Shown here one piece after another: positions 31,740 to 45,028 of a stretch of 64,000 nt of DNA. The translations under genes were made by a program, and so were the position numbers. A model generated the notes under the pieces. That model had not been told where the DNA came from, did no database searches, and saw only the letters and a program-made list of their open reading frames with translations. Numbering within the stretch: position 1 is the stretch's first letter; every line of letters begins with the position of its first letter. This DNA comes from Silanimonas lenta DSM 16282. GTDB taxonomy: Bacteria; Pseudomonadota; Gammaproteobacteria; Xanthomonadales; Xanthomonadaceae. The stretch is taken from assembly GCF_000429065.1 (NCBI RefSeq), contig NZ_KE386845.1, positions 154,781 through 218,780 of the forward strand, read 5' to 3'.

Positions 31740-34151
31740 ATGACGCATCGCCCCACCCGACGCCTGCTCGCCCTCGCCCTCGCCGCCGCCCTCTCCGGCA
31801 CGACCCTGGCCCAGGAGTTCGGCGCCTTCCAGGTCACCGACATCCGCGTCGACGGCCTGCAGCGCATCTCCAGCGGCACGGTGTTCTCCTACCTGCCGGT
31901 GGAACGCGGCGAGACCCTGACCCGGGCACGGGCCGGCGAAGCGATCCGCGCCCTGTACCGCACCGGCTTCTTCAGCGACGTGTCACTCCACCGCGAGGGC
32001 GGCATCCTGGTGGTGAAGGTGGTCGAGCGCCCGGCGATCAACTCGATCAGCATCAGCGGCAACAAGGACATCAAGACCGAGGAGCTGCTGAAGGGCCTGC
32101 GCGGCATCGGCCTCGCCGAGGGCGAGACCTACAACCCGCTGAACGTCGACCGTGTCACCCAGGAACTCACCCGCCAGTACAACAACCGCGGCAAGTACTC
32201 GGTGACGATCACGCCCAAGGTCACCACCCTGCCGCTCAACCGGGTGGACGTGGCGATCACCATCGTCGAGGGCAAGGCGGCGCGCATCCGCGACATCAAC
32301 ATCGTCGGCAACCGGGTGTTCGGCGATGCCGAGCTGCGCCGCGACTGGGAATCGAACACCAGCAACTGGCTGTCCTGGTACCGCCGCGACGACCAGTACT
32401 CGCGCGAGAAGCTCTCCGGCGACCTGGAGAAGCTCACCAACTACTACCTCGACCGCGGCTACGTCGATTTCAACGTCGACTCCACCCAGGTGGCCATCAG
32501 CCCCGACAGGCGCGACATGACCATCGCCGCCAGCGTCTCGGAGGGCGAGGTCTACACCATCACCGGCGTGCAGGTGAGCGGCGAGACCGTGCTGCCGCAG
32601 GAAGAGGTGGAGCGCATGGTGCTGGTGAAGCCGGGCCAGGTGTTCTCGCGCCGGCTGCTGGAAATGACCTCCGACGGCATCGCCGCGGTGCTGGGCAACA
32701 TCGGCCATGCCTTTGCCGAAGTGAACCCGGTGCCCACCATCGACCGCGAGAAGAAGGAAGTCTCGATCAACTTCGTGGTGAACCCGGGGCCCCGCGTGCA
32801 GGTGCGCCGCATCACCTTCAAGGGCAACGACACCACGCATGACGAGGTGCTGCGCCGCGAGATGCGCCAGTTCGAGGGTACCTGGTACTCGCAGGCGGCC
32901 ATCGACCGCTCGAAGATCCGCCTGCAGCGCCTCGGCTACTTCGAGAGCGTCGAGATCGAGACCCCGGCCGTGGCCGGCGAGCCGGACAAGGTCGACGTGG
33001 TGATCAGCGTCAAGGAGCGGCAGTTCGGCCAGTTCCAGTTCGGCCTGGGCTACAGCCAGCTCTTCGGCGCCACCATCCAGCTCTCGCTGTCGCAGAACAA
33101 CTTCCTCGGCTCCGGCAACCGCACCTCGATCTCGGTGCAGCGCAACAGCTTCAGCGAGGCGCTGAGCTTCTCCTTCCTCGATCCTTACTTCACCGACAAT
33201 GGCGTGTCGGTGGGCTACAACCTGAACTACAGCGAGAACGACTACCGCGAGTTCAACATCGCCAACTTCACGACCAGCAATGCCGGATTCGAGGCGGTGT
33301 TCGGCCTGCCGCTCTCGGAGACCGATTCGATCTCGGCCTCGATCGGCATCGACAAGGTAGACCTCACCACCAGCGACGGCTCCACGCCGCCCGAGCTGAT
33401 CGATTACCTCGTCAACACCCTCGGCGACCGCGCCCGCTTCCCGGTGGTCTGCGTCGACGTCGATCTCGATCCCAGCACGCCCTGCGAGGAGCAGGTGGGC
33501 GGGAACCGGTTGTGGACCATCAATGCCTGGCGCACCCAGTTCGGCTGGGCACGCGACAGCCGCAACGACTTCTTCGCCCCGACCGCCGGCACCTACAACC
33601 GCATCGGCGCGGAGGTGGCGCTGCCGGGCTCGGACCTCGAGTACTACAAGCTCTTCTACGATTTTTCGAAGTTCTGGCCGCTCAGCCGTGCCCTGGTGGT
33701 GGAAACGCGGGCCTCGCTGGGCCTGGGCGACAGCTACGGCAAGACCGGCAATGCCGGCCTGCCCTTCTTCAAGAACTTCTATGCCGGCGGCCCGGGCTCG
33801 GTGCGCGGCTTCGAGCAGAACTCGCTCGGCCCCACCTCCTCGCTCGAGTTCGTGAACCAGCGCTTCCGCCAGTCGCTGGGCGGCGCGTTCAAGGCCGTGG
33901 GCTCGGTGGAGGCTTACTTCCCCACCCTGTTCGATTCCCGCGGCGCCCGTATCTCGGCCTTCATGGACTTCGGCAACGTGTGGAAGGAGGCGCGGGAATT
34001 CGGTTCCGGCGACCTGCGCGTGTCCGCCGGTCTTGCCCTGCAGTGGCAGTCGCCGATGGGGCCGATCGCGATCTCCTGGGCCGCCCCGCTGCGCAAGGAG
34101 CCCGAGGACCGCATCGAGCGCCTGCAGTTCACCTTCGGCGGCCAGTTCTGA
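31740..34151 (+). CDS. bamA: Outer-membrane protein assembly factor BamA
   Basis: 803 residues (E. coli 810). It inserts beta-barrel proteins into the outer membrane. Signal peptide residues 1-24 (ALAAALSGTTLAQ). Five POTRA domains occupy about residues 25-425 (first: FQVTDIRVDGLQRISSGTVF). The 16-strand barrel begins near FGQFQFGLGYSQLFGA and has the conserved loop-6 VRGF motif in GPGSVRGFEQN. The last residue is Phe, as expected for outer-membrane proteins. Shine-Dalgarno is weak. In E. coli skp follows; here lpxD starts 6 nt after the stop. Confidence 0.97.
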   Translation: MTHRPTRRLLALALAAALSGTTLAQEFGAFQVTDIRVDGLQRISSGTVFSYLPVERGETLTRARAGEAIRALYRTGFFSDVSLHREGGILVVKVVERPAINSISISGNKDIKTEELLKGLRGIGLAEGETYNPLNVDRVTQELTRQYNNRGKYSVTITPKVTTLPLNRVDVAITIVEGKAARIRDINIVGNRVFGDAELRRDWESNTSNWLSWYRRDDQYSREKLSGDLEKLTNYYLDRGYVDFNVDSTQVAISPDRRDMTIAASVSEGEVYTITGVQVSGETVLPQEEVERMVLVKPGQVFSRRLLEMTSDGIAAVLGNIGHAFAEVNPVPTIDREKKEVSINFVVNPGPRVQVRRITFKGNDTTHDEVLRREMRQFEGTWYSQAAIDRSKIRLQRLGYFESVEIETPAVAGEPDKVDVVISVKERQFGQFQFGLGYSQLFGATIQLSLSQNNFLGSGNRTSISVQRNSFSEALSFSFLDPYFTDNGVSVGYNLNYSENDYREFNIANFTTSNAGFEAVFGLPLSETDSISASIGIDKVDLTTSDGSTPPELIDYLVNTLGDRARFPVVCVDVDLDPSTPCEEQVGGNRLWTINAWRTQFGWARDSRNDFFAPTAGTYNRIGAEVALPGSDLEYYKLFYDFSKFWPLSRALVVETRASLGLGDSYGKTGNAGLPFFKNFYAGGPGSVRGFEQNSLGPTSSLEFVNQRFRQSLGGAFKAVGSVEAYFPTLFDSRGARISAFMDFGNVWKEAREFGSGDLRVSAGLALQWQSPMGPIAISWAAPLRKEPEDRIERLQFTFGGQF

Positions 34152-34157
34152 AGGCCG

Positions 34158-35195
34158 ATGGCGGGCCCGGGAGCGCGTTTCCGCCTGTCCGACCTCGCCG
34201 CCCGCTTCGGGCTCGAGGTGCAGGGGGATGATGGCTCGCTCGCCATCCAGGCCGTGGCCCCCCTGCAGGCCGCCACGCCCCCCGAGGGAGCGCTCGCCTT
34301 CCTCGCCAACCCGGCCTACCGCAGGCACCTCGCCGACACCCGGGTGGCGGCGGTGGTGCTGCACCCGGACGAGGCCGCGCACTGCCCGGTGCCCTGCCTG
34401 CTCTCGCGCAATCCCTATGCGGACTACGCCCGCATCGCCGCCCTGTTCGAGCCGCGGGCGGAAGCCCCGCCCGGCATCCATCCCAGCGCCGTGGTGGCTC
34501 CCGACGCCGAGGTCGACGCCTCGGCCCACATCGGCCCGCTCTGCGTGGTCGGCGCCCGCAGCCGGGTGGCCGCGGGCGCGGTGCTGGGCCCCGGCTGCGT
34601 GCTGGGCGAGGACTGCGTGGTCGGCCCCGGCAGCCGGCTGGTGGCGCGGGTCACCCTGGTCACCCGGGTGCGGCTCGGCGCCCGCGTGCTGGTGCATCCC
34701 GGCGCCGTGCTCGGGGCCGACGGCTTCGGCCTCGCCTTCGACGCCGGCCGCTGGCTGAAGGTGCCGCAGCTCGGCGGCGTGGTGGTGGGCGACGACTGCG
34801 AGATCGGCGCCAACACCACCATCGACCGCGGCGCCATCGAGGACACCGTGCTCGAGGAGGACGTGCGCCTCGACAACCAGATCCAGATCGGCCACAACGT
34901 GCGCATCGGCGCCCACACCGCCATGGCCGGCTGCGTGGCGGTGGCCGGCTCGACCCGCATCGGCCGCGGCTGCCTCATCGGCGGCGCCTCGGGCATCGTC
35001 GGCCATGTCGAGATCGCCGATGGCGTCACCATCGGGGCCATGAGCCTCGTCACCCATTCCATCGCCGAGCCGGGGGAGTACGCTTCCGGTACGCCCCTGC
35101 AGCCGAAGCGCGAATGGCGGAAGAATGCCGCCCGCTTCGGCCAGCTCGACCGACTCGCCAGGCTCGTCCTCAAGAAGACCGACCCCCGCCCATGA
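34158..35195 (+). CDS. lpxD: UDP-3-O-acylglucosamine N-acyltransferase
   Basis: 345 residues (E. coli 341). It adds the second 3-hydroxyacyl chain in lipid A synthesis. An N-terminal UDP-binding domain ([15 protein letters not shown]) is followed by a left-handed beta-helix of hexapeptide repeats, with catalytic His in the segment [20 protein letters not shown], and the C-terminal helix. It starts 6 nt after bamA with no skp gene between, and overlaps fabZ by 4 nt (ATGA). It belongs to the lpxD-fabZ-lpxA-lpxB run. Confidence 0.95.
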   Translation: MAGPGARFRLSDLAARFGLEVQGDDGSLAIQAVAPLQAATPPEGALAFLANPAYRRHLADTRVAAVVLHPDEAAHCPVPCLLSRNPYADYARIAALFEPRAEAPPGIHPSAVVAPDAEVDASAHIGPLCVVGARSRVAAGAVLGPGCVLGEDCVVGPGSRLVARVTLVTRVRLGARVLVHPGAVLGADGFGLAFDAGRWLKVPQLGGVVVGDDCEIGANTTIDRGAIEDTVLEEDVRLDNQIQIGHNVRIGAHTAMAGCVAVAGSTRIGRGCLIGGASGIVGHVEIADGVTIGAMSLVTHSIAEPGEYASGTPLQPKREWRKNAARFGQLDRLARLVLKKTDPRP

Positions 35196-35659
35196 CCCTG
35201 CCCCCGCTTCCGCTCGACGTGCGCTGCATCGAGCGCCTGCTGCCCCACCGCCACCCTTTCCTGCTGGTCGACCGCGTGCTCGAGGTCGAGCCCCGGCAGC
35301 GCATCCTCGCGCTGAAGAACGTCACTGCCAGCGAGCCGCATTTCACCGGCCATTTCCCCGGCAACCCGGTGATGCCCGGCGTACTGGTGATCGAGGCCAT
35401 GGCCCAGGCCGGCGGCCTTTTGTCGATGCTCTCGGAAGGCACGGCCTGCAGCGACAACTCCGGTCCCAGCCAGTTCTATCTGGTCAAGGTGGACAAGGCC
35501 CGCTTCTCGAAGATGGTGGTGCCGGGCGACCAGCTGCTGCTGGAGGTGGTGCTCAGGCGCACCATCCGCAACATGGCGCTGTACGAGGGCCGCGCCCTCG
35601 TCGAGGGCAGGGAAGTGGCCAGCGCCGAGATGCTCTGCGCGGAGACCAAGGCCGCATGA
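35192..35659 (+). CDS. fabZ: 3-hydroxyacyl-ACP dehydratase FabZ
   Basis: 155 residues (E. coli 151). It dehydrates 3-hydroxyacyl-ACP in fatty-acid elongation and competes with LpxA and LpxD for their common substrate. The hot-dog fold signature is present: [16 protein letters not shown], catalytic His in [14 protein letters not shown], then Glu in [12 protein letters not shown]. Start and stop both overlap neighbours by 4 nt, which should keep its ratio to the lipid A enzymes constant. Confidence 0.96.
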   Translation: MTLPPLPLDVRCIERLLPHRHPFLLVDRVLEVEPRQRILALKNVTASEPHFTGHFPGNPVMPGVLVIEAMAQAGGLLSMLSEGTACSDNSGPSQFYLVKVDKARFSKMVVPGDQLLLEVVLRRTIRNMALYEGRALVEGREVASAEMLCAETKAA

Positions 35660-36426
35660 TCCACCCCAGCGCCCTCATCGACCCCAAGGCCCGGCTGGAC
35701 GAAGGCGTGTCGGTCGGCCCCTTCGCCGTGATCGGGCCGGATGTCGAGATCGGCGCCGGCACCCGCATCGGTCCTTACTGCCAGATCCAGGGCCCGACCC
35801 GGATCGGCCGCGACAACGTGATCCACGGCCACGCCAGCCTGGGCGGCGAGCCGCAGGACAAGAAGCACAAGGGGGAGCCCACCCGGCTGGAGATCGGCGA
35901 CCGCAACACGATCTTCGAGTTCACCACCTTCTCGCGCGGCACGGTGGACGGCGGCGGGCTCACGAGGATCGGCAGCGACAACTGGATCATGGCCTACGTG
36001 CACGTGGCCCACGACTGTCTCGTCGGCAGCCACTGCATCCTCGCCAACAACGCCACCCTGGCCGGGCACGTGGTGCTGGAGGACTGGGTGATCCTCGGCG
36101 GCTTCGCCGGCATCCACCAGTTCTGCCGCATCGGCGCCCATGCCTTCATCGGCATGGGCAGCCTGGTGAACGCCGACGTGGCGCCCTTCGTGATCGTGGC
36201 CGACAAGTACGCCGTGCCACGCGGCATCAATGCCGAGGGGCTGAAGCGCCGCGGCTTCGGGGCCGAGCGCATCGCCGCCATCAAGCGCGCCTACCGCGCG
36301 GTGTTCATGTCCGGGGCACCGCTGGCCGAGGCCAAGGCGCAGCTCGCCGAGGCCGCCGAGGGCTCGGAGGACGTGGCGCGGATGCTCGCCTTCATCGAGA
36401 AGAGCGAACGCGGCCTGCTGCGCTGA
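35656..36426 (+). CDS. lpxA: UDP-N-acetylglucosamine acyltransferase
   Basis: 256 residues (E. coli 262). It performs the first step of lipid A synthesis. A hexapeptide-repeat beta-helix ([37 protein letters not shown]) carries the catalytic His in [15 protein letters not shown] and the substrate segment [12 protein letters not shown]. The C-terminal helical domain begins near [20 protein letters not shown]. Starts in an ATGA overlap with fabZ; lpxB follows after 2 nt. Confidence 0.96.
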   Translation: MIHPSALIDPKARLDEGVSVGPFAVIGPDVEIGAGTRIGPYCQIQGPTRIGRDNVIHGHASLGGEPQDKKHKGEPTRLEIGDRNTIFEFTTFSRGTVDGGGLTRIGSDNWIMAYVHVAHDCLVGSHCILANNATLAGHVVLEDWVILGGFAGIHQFCRIGAHAFIGMGSLVNADVAPFVIVADKYAVPRGINAEGLKRRGFGAERIAAIKRAYRAVFMSGAPLAEAKAQLAEAAEGSEDVARMLAFIEKSERGLLR

Positions 36427-36428
36427 GC

Positions 36429-37595
36429 ATGGCCCCGCGCATCGCCCTCGTCGCCGGCGAGGCCTCGGGCGACCTGCTCGGCGCCGCGCTGGCCCGCGAC
36501 CTCAAGGCCCTGTTCCCGGACGCGGAGCTCGCCGGCGTGGCCGGGCCGGGCATGCGCGCCGCCGGCGTGGCGGCCTGGCACGACTGCGAGGAACTCGCGG
36601 TGATGGGCCTCGTGGAGGTGCTGAAGCACCTGCCGCGCCTGCTGCGCCTGCGCCGCGCCCTGCGCGAACGCCTGCTGGCCTGGCGGCCGGACGTGGTGGT
36701 CGGCATCGACGCGCCGGACTTCAACCTCGGCCTCGAGCGCTGGCTGAAAGCGCGCGGCCTGCGCACCGTGCACTACGTCAGCCCCTCGGTCTGGGCCTGG
36801 CGCGAGGGCCGCGCGGCGCGCATGGGCCGCAGCGCCGACCGCGTGCTCTGCCTGTTCCCGATGGAGCCGCCCATCTACGCCCGGCATGGCGTCGAGGCCC
36901 GTTTCGTCGGCCATCCGCTGGCCGGCATGCTGCCCCTGCATCCCGACCGCGAGGCCGCCCGCCGCGCGCTCGGCCTGCCGGAGGAAGGCGAGTGGCTGGC
37001 CCTGCTGCCCGGCAGCCGCGGTGGCGAGATCGCCCGCCTCGGCCCGGTGTTCCTCGATACCGTGGCGCGGCTGCTCGCCCGCCGCCCCGGCCTGCGGGTG
37101 CTGGCGCCGATGGCCAACCCGCGCTGCCGCGCGCGCTTCACCCGGCTGCTGGCCGCGCATCCGCAGTCACTGGTCCTGCATGCCGCGCTGCACCTCGTCG
37201 ATGGCCGCGCCCGCGAGGCCATGGTGGCCAGCAATGCCGTCCTGCTCGCCTCCGGCACGGCGGCGCTGGAGGCCATGCTGGCCAAGCGGCCGATGGTGGT
37301 GGCCTACCGCATCGCCCCGCTCACCCACTTCATCGTCAAGCGCCTCGGCCTGCTCAAAGTCGATCGCTACAGCCTGCCCAACGTGCTGGCCGGCGAGGCC
37401 CTGGTGCCCGAGCGCATGCAGGGCGACTGCCGGGCCGAGGTGCTGGCCGCGGACGTGGAGCGCCTGCTGGAGGAAGGCCTGACGCCGGCCCAGCGCCTGC
37501 GCTTCGAGGGCCTTCACGAGGCCCTGTTCGCCCCCTCGCCGCGGGCCGCCGCGGAGGCGGTGGCCGGCCTGCTGCCGGGCGCGCCGCCGGCTTGA
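36429..37595 (+). CDS. lpxB: Lipid-A-disaccharide synthase
   Basis: 388 residues (E. coli 382). It joins lipid X and UDP-2,3-diacylglucosamine to form the lipid A disaccharide. Conserved blocks of GT family 19 are visible: [20 protein letters not shown] at the N-terminus, [51 protein letters not shown] and [20 protein letters not shown]. The end overlaps a possible TTG start of rnhB. Confidence 0.96.
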   Translation: MAPRIALVAGEASGDLLGAALARDLKALFPDAELAGVAGPGMRAAGVAAWHDCEELAVMGLVEVLKHLPRLLRLRRALRERLLAWRPDVVVGIDAPDFNLGLERWLKARGLRTVHYVSPSVWAWREGRAARMGRSADRVLCLFPMEPPIYARHGVEARFVGHPLAGMLPLHPDREAARRALGLPEEGEWLALLPGSRGGEIARLGPVFLDTVARLLARRPGLRVLAPMANPRCRARFTRLLAAHPQSLVLHAALHLVDGRAREAMVASNAVLLASGTAALEAMLAKRPMVVAYRIAPLTHFIVKRLGLLKVDRYSLPNVLAGEALVPERMQGDCRAEVLAADVERLLEEGLTPAQRLRFEGLHEALFAPSPRAAAEAVAGLLPGAPPA

Positions 37596-37603
37596 GCCCG
37601 GGC

Positions 37604-38239
37604 ATGCCGCGCCCCCGCGCCCCTGCGAGCGCCTTTCACGATCCGTCCTGGGACGGTCCGGCGCTCGCCGGCGTGGACGAGGCCGGGCGCGGCCCGCTGG
37701 CCGGCCCCGTGGTGGTGGCCGCCGTGGTGCTCGATCCGGCACGGCGCATCGACGGCCTTTGCGACTCCAAGCGGCTGACCGAAGCAGCCCGCGAGGCCCT
37801 GTTCCCCGAGATCCAGGCCCGGGCCCGGGCTTTCGCCATCGTCGCAGTGGAAGCCGAGGAGATCGACCGGCTCAACATCCTGCGCGCCACCCTCGAAGGC
37901 ATGCGCCGCGCAGTGGCGATGCTGGCCCCGGCGCCCGAGCGCGTGCTGGTGGACGGCAACCGCCTGCCCCCCGGCCTGCCCCTGCCTGCCGAGGCGGTGG
38001 TGAGGGGCGATGCCCGGGTGGCAGCGATCTCGGCAGCCTCCATCCTCGCCAAGGTGGCCCGCGACCGGCGGATGCGCGAGGCCGAGGCCCTCCATCCCGG
38101 CTACGGCTTCGCCCTGCACAAGGGCTATCCCACCCCCGCGCATCTCGAGGCCCTGCAGCGCCTCGGCCCCTGCCCACTGCACCGGCGCAGCTTCGCCCCG
38201 GTGCGCGAGTACTGCCGCCCGGGGCTGTTCGAGGCCTGA
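37604..38239 (+). CDS. rnhB: Ribonuclease HII
   Basis: 211 residues (E. coli 198). It removes ribonucleotides and RNA primers from DNA. The catalytic motif [15 protein letters not shown], the [14 protein letters not shown] stretch, the VLVDGNRLP motif with a conserved Asp, and the [11 protein letters not shown] plus [20 protein letters not shown] segments are complete. ATG at 37604 is chosen; TTG at 37592, overlapping the lpxB stop, would add four residues. The conserved order lpxB-rnhB-dnaE is interrupted only by a small gene. Confidence 0.95.
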   Translation: MPRPRAPASAFHDPSWDGPALAGVDEAGRGPLAGPVVVAAVVLDPARRIDGLCDSKRLTEAAREALFPEIQARARAFAIVAVEAEEIDRLNILRATLEGMRRAVAMLAPAPERVLVDGNRLPPGLPLPAEAVVRGDARVAAISAASILAKVARDRRMREAEALHPGYGFALHKGYPTPAHLEALQRLGPCPLHRRSFAPVREYCRPGLFEA

Positions 38240-38373
38240 GCGCCGCGCGTGACTTCCGGCACCGGGCCGCTGGTCATGCTGACTTTCGTGACTTACGCCC
38301 CCTTTCGGCCCGGCCGCAGACTGCGCGCACATCGCCCCTCCTCCCCTTGCCGGCGATGTGACTGGAGACCGCC

Positions 38374-38565
38374 ATGAACCGCAGCCCTGCCCCCCAGACC
38401 CCCGCCGTCCGCACACCGGAGGCTCCCGCCACCCCGGCCGCCACGCCGCTGGAGCGCCTGCAGGCCGAGAAGCAGGCCTTGATGGCCCTGGCCGCCGAGG
38501 TGGCGCGGCTCGAGCGCCGCCTGCACCGCGACCGCAGCTACGCTGAGCTGCACTACGCCGCCTGA
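38374..38565 (+). CDS. Small Ala/Pro-rich protein of unknown function
   Basis: 63 residues. The first half is rich in Pro, Ala and Thr; the second half is a likely amphipathic helix or coiled coil (LERLQAEKQALMALAAEVAR, then LERRLHRDRSYAEL). Codon third positions are almost all G or C, as in real genes of this genome, and a GGAG Shine-Dalgarno precedes the ATG. There is no signal peptide or recognised family. It sits between rnhB (134 nt upstream) and dnaE (73 nt downstream), a place normally without a gene. Confidence 0.55.
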   Translation: MNRSPAPQTPAVRTPEAPATPAATPLERLQAEKQALMALAAEVARLERRLHRDRSYAELHYAA

Positions 38566-38585
38566 GCGGGCCTGCAAGTCAAGCC

Positions 38586-38614
38586 TTGTCCCTCCCCCGG
38601 GGGGGACGTAGCCT
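38586..38614 (+). promoter_or_regulatory. dnaE promoter
   Basis: TTGTCC (38586-38591), 17-nt spacer, TAGCCT (38609-38614), ending 24 nt before the dnaE ATG. Good spacing and a -35 equal to that of rpsB. Confidence 0.6.
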
Positions 38615-38638
38615 GCGGCGTCTGTCCCGGACGCCGCC

Positions 38639-42130
<3,492 letters not shown>

Positions 42131-42248
42131 GAGGTCCGTCACGCTTCCCGCCCCATTCCCACCGTGGCCCCGCCCCCTTCCGCCCGGCTAGACTCTTTGC
42201 TCTAGCGTCCGGGCAAACCGCCCCGAACGCCCCCGAGCTTGCCCCCGA

Positions 42249-43208
<960 letters not shown>

Positions 43209-43217
43209 GCTGGCCGG

Positions 43218-43243
43218 GCCGTGACCGCCGTCCCGGTCACGGC
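43218..43243 (+). terminator. Hairpin after accA
   Basis: GCCGTGACCG (43218-43227) and CGGTCACGGC (43234-43243) form a perfect 10-bp stem with a 6-nt loop, 9 nt after the accA stop. No T-run follows, so termination strength is uncertain. Confidence 0.4.
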
Positions 43244-43366
43244 GTGAGCCCCCGCCCAGAACGGCCGCTCTTGTCCCGCCGTTCAGGCTTTTCTGTCGGC
43301 GGGCACTAAAGTGCCGCGCGCCTCGAGCGGTCGACGAGGTCGCGCTCCCCTTCCGAGGACTCCCAC

Positions 43367-44518
43367 ATGAAAGCAGTTTTGGCAAGCAGCATCGCGGCCC
43401 TGCTGGCCGCGGGCGGCCTGCACGCGCAGAGCAGCGTGCAGATCACCGGCTTCGGCCAGGTCGTGGCCGGCACCGTCACCTCCGGCAACAGCCACCCGGG
43501 CACCGGCTACGACCGCGACTGGGACTTCAAGGACGAATCCCTCTTCGCCATCCAGTTCCGCGGCGATCTCAACGAGCAGTGGTCGGCCACGGCGCAGATC
43601 GTGGCCACCGGCCGCGAGGATTTCGAGCCCGAGTTCGCCTGGGCCTATGTCGGCTGGAATGGCGGCAATGGCTGGTCGGCCAAGCTCGGCCGCCAGCGCA
43701 TCCCCTTCTACCGCTACTCCGACTTCCTGCAGGTGGGCTATGCCTACCCCTGGCTGCGCCCGCCGCACGCCGTCTACAACCTGCCCTTCAGCAACTTCGA
43801 CGGCGGCAGCCTCAGCTGGTCCTTCGCCGGCGGCGAGTGGTTCAACACGCTCTCGCTGGTGGGCGGCAAGCACAACAGCGATCTCACGCTCTCCGGCCAG
43901 CCGGCCGAGATCGAGCTCAAGGGCCTCGTGGGCCTGACCTACGAGGGCACCTACGCCGACTGGCTCACCCTGCGCGCCGGCTACTTCGAGGCCGACGTCA
44001 CCATCGATGCCCAGGCCCTGAACCCGCTGTTCGCCACCCTGCGCGGCAACGGCTTCGGCATCGTGGCGGATGCGCTCGACGTGGCCCGTGACCCGGGCTC
44101 CTTCCTCGGTCTTGGCGCCGAGATCAACCACGGCAACTGGCTGTTCGTGGCCGAGGCCACCTGGGTCGAGGCCGACCGCACCTACCTCACCGACAAGAAG
44201 CAGTTCTACGTCACCGCCGGCCACCGCTTCGGCAGCTGGACTCCCACCCTCACCTACGGCCGCCGCAAGGGCGATGCGAAGACCGGAATCGTCGGCCTCA
44301 TCCCCAATGTGCCCCCGCTCGTGCCGCTGCGCACCGCGGTCACGCAGGTAGTACTCTCCGACAGCCTCGATGCCGATTACCTCAGCTTCGGCCTGCGCTG
44401 GGACCTCTCGAACAACGTGGCGCTGAAGGGCGACTTCACCAAGTACGAGAACAAGGGCCCGGTAGGCGTGACCAACGAATCCGACGCGCTCGCGCTCGGT
44501 GTCGTGTTCACCTTCTGA
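43367..44518 (+). CDS. Outer-membrane porin-like beta-barrel protein
   Basis: 383 residues. Signal peptide residues 1-20 (SSIAALLAAGGLHAQ). The mature part reads as alternating beta strands with aromatic girdles (QVGYAYPWLRPPHAVYNLPF, FAWAYVGWNGG) and ends in Phe (LALGVVFTF), the outer-membrane insertion signal. GRQRIPFYRYSD resembles a porin strand-loop near the constriction. The family is porin-like; no specific substrate can be named. Shine-Dalgarno GAGGA precedes the ATG. It is followed after 13 nt by a periplasmic binding-like protein, suggesting uptake of a shared small anion, perhaps phosphate. Confidence 0.78.
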   Translation: MKAVLASSIAALLAAGGLHAQSSVQITGFGQVVAGTVTSGNSHPGTGYDRDWDFKDESLFAIQFRGDLNEQWSATAQIVATGREDFEPEFAWAYVGWNGGNGWSAKLGRQRIPFYRYSDFLQVGYAYPWLRPPHAVYNLPFSNFDGGSLSWSFAGGEWFNTLSLVGGKHNSDLTLSGQPAEIELKGLVGLTYEGTYADWLTLRAGYFEADVTIDAQALNPLFATLRGNGFGIVADALDVARDPGSFLGLGAEINHGNWLFVAEATWVEADRTYLTDKKQFYVTAGHRFGSWTPTLTYGRRKGDAKTGIVGLIPNVPPLVPLRTAVTQVVLSDSLDADYLSFGLRWDLSNNVALKGDFTKYENKGPVGVTNESDALALGVVFTF

Positions 44519-44531
44519 CAGGAGGCCGACC

Positions 44532-44936
44532 ATGAACCGCATCCTCGCCATTGCCGCCCTCGCGCTCGCCTTCGCCCTGCCGGCCCACGCCGGCAAGGTA
44601 GTGGTGGCCGCCAACTCCAGCCAGGGCCCGCTCAGCAAGGCCGATGTGCAGGCCATCTTCCTCGGCCGCACCCCCACCGTCGGCGGGCAGCCGGCCGTCA
44701 TCGTGTTCCAGAAGGGGCCGGTGCGGGCCACGTTCGAGAACGAAGTGCTCGGCCGCTCCGGTGCCCAGCTCACCTCGCACTGGTCGCGCCTCGTCTTCAC
44801 CGGCCGCGCCAAGCAGCCGGAGGAGGTGGCCGACGACGCCGCGGTGAAGGCCAAGGTGGCCGCCACCCCCGGTGCCATCGGCTACATCAGCGCGGGGGCC
44901 GTGGACAGCAGCGTGAAGGTGCTCTTCGAGTTCTGA
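44532..44936 (+). CDS. Small phosphate-binding-like (PstS-type) periplasmic protein
   Basis: 134 residues with a signal peptide (residues 1-19, cleavage near AHAGK). The sequence VVVAANSSQGPLSKADVQAIFLGR, split here for clarity as VVVAANSSQGPL then SKADVQAIFLGR, and the terminal ATPGAIGYISAG are typical of PBP-like domains in phosphate ABC substrate-binding proteins, but only about half a PstS is present. No permease or ATPase gene is nearby. AGGAGG Shine-Dalgarno 5 nt before the ATG. It pairs with the porin gene and is closed by a strong terminator. Confidence 0.75.
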   Translation: MNRILAIAALALAFALPAHAGKVVVAANSSQGPLSKADVQAIFLGRTPTVGGQPAVIVFQKGPVRATFENEVLGRSGAQLTSHWSRLVFTGRAKQPEEVADDAAVKAKVAATPGAIGYISAGAVDSSVKVLFEF

Positions 44937-44959
44937 GCCCCGCCACGCGCTTCCTGAAT

Positions 44960-44989
44960 ACGCCCGCCGGCCTCCCGGCGGGCGTTTTT
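44960..44989 (+). terminator. Intrinsic terminator after the porin/binding-protein pair
   Basis: ACGCCCGCCGG (44960-44970), loop CCTC, CCGGCGGGCGT (44975-44985), then a T-run to 44989. A textbook rho-independent terminator, the clearest in the window, 24 nt after the stop. Confidence 0.92.
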
Positions 44990-45028
44990 CGTTTGCGGGA
45001 GGGCGAAGGCGCAGGGCAGGCTTGGCGG

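Noticed and set aside
31983-35057. 1024-codon minus-strand frame opposite bamA and lpxD
   Set aside because: Shadow of bamA and lpxD; composition (His/Ala/Gly/Val-rich) is that of an antisense frame.
43291-43316. Possible Pho box before the porin gene (CTGTCGGCGGG, CACTAAAGTGC)
   Set aside because: The two halves do not repeat CTGTCAT; the sequence is better described as a short hairpin GGCAC-TAAA-GTGCC.
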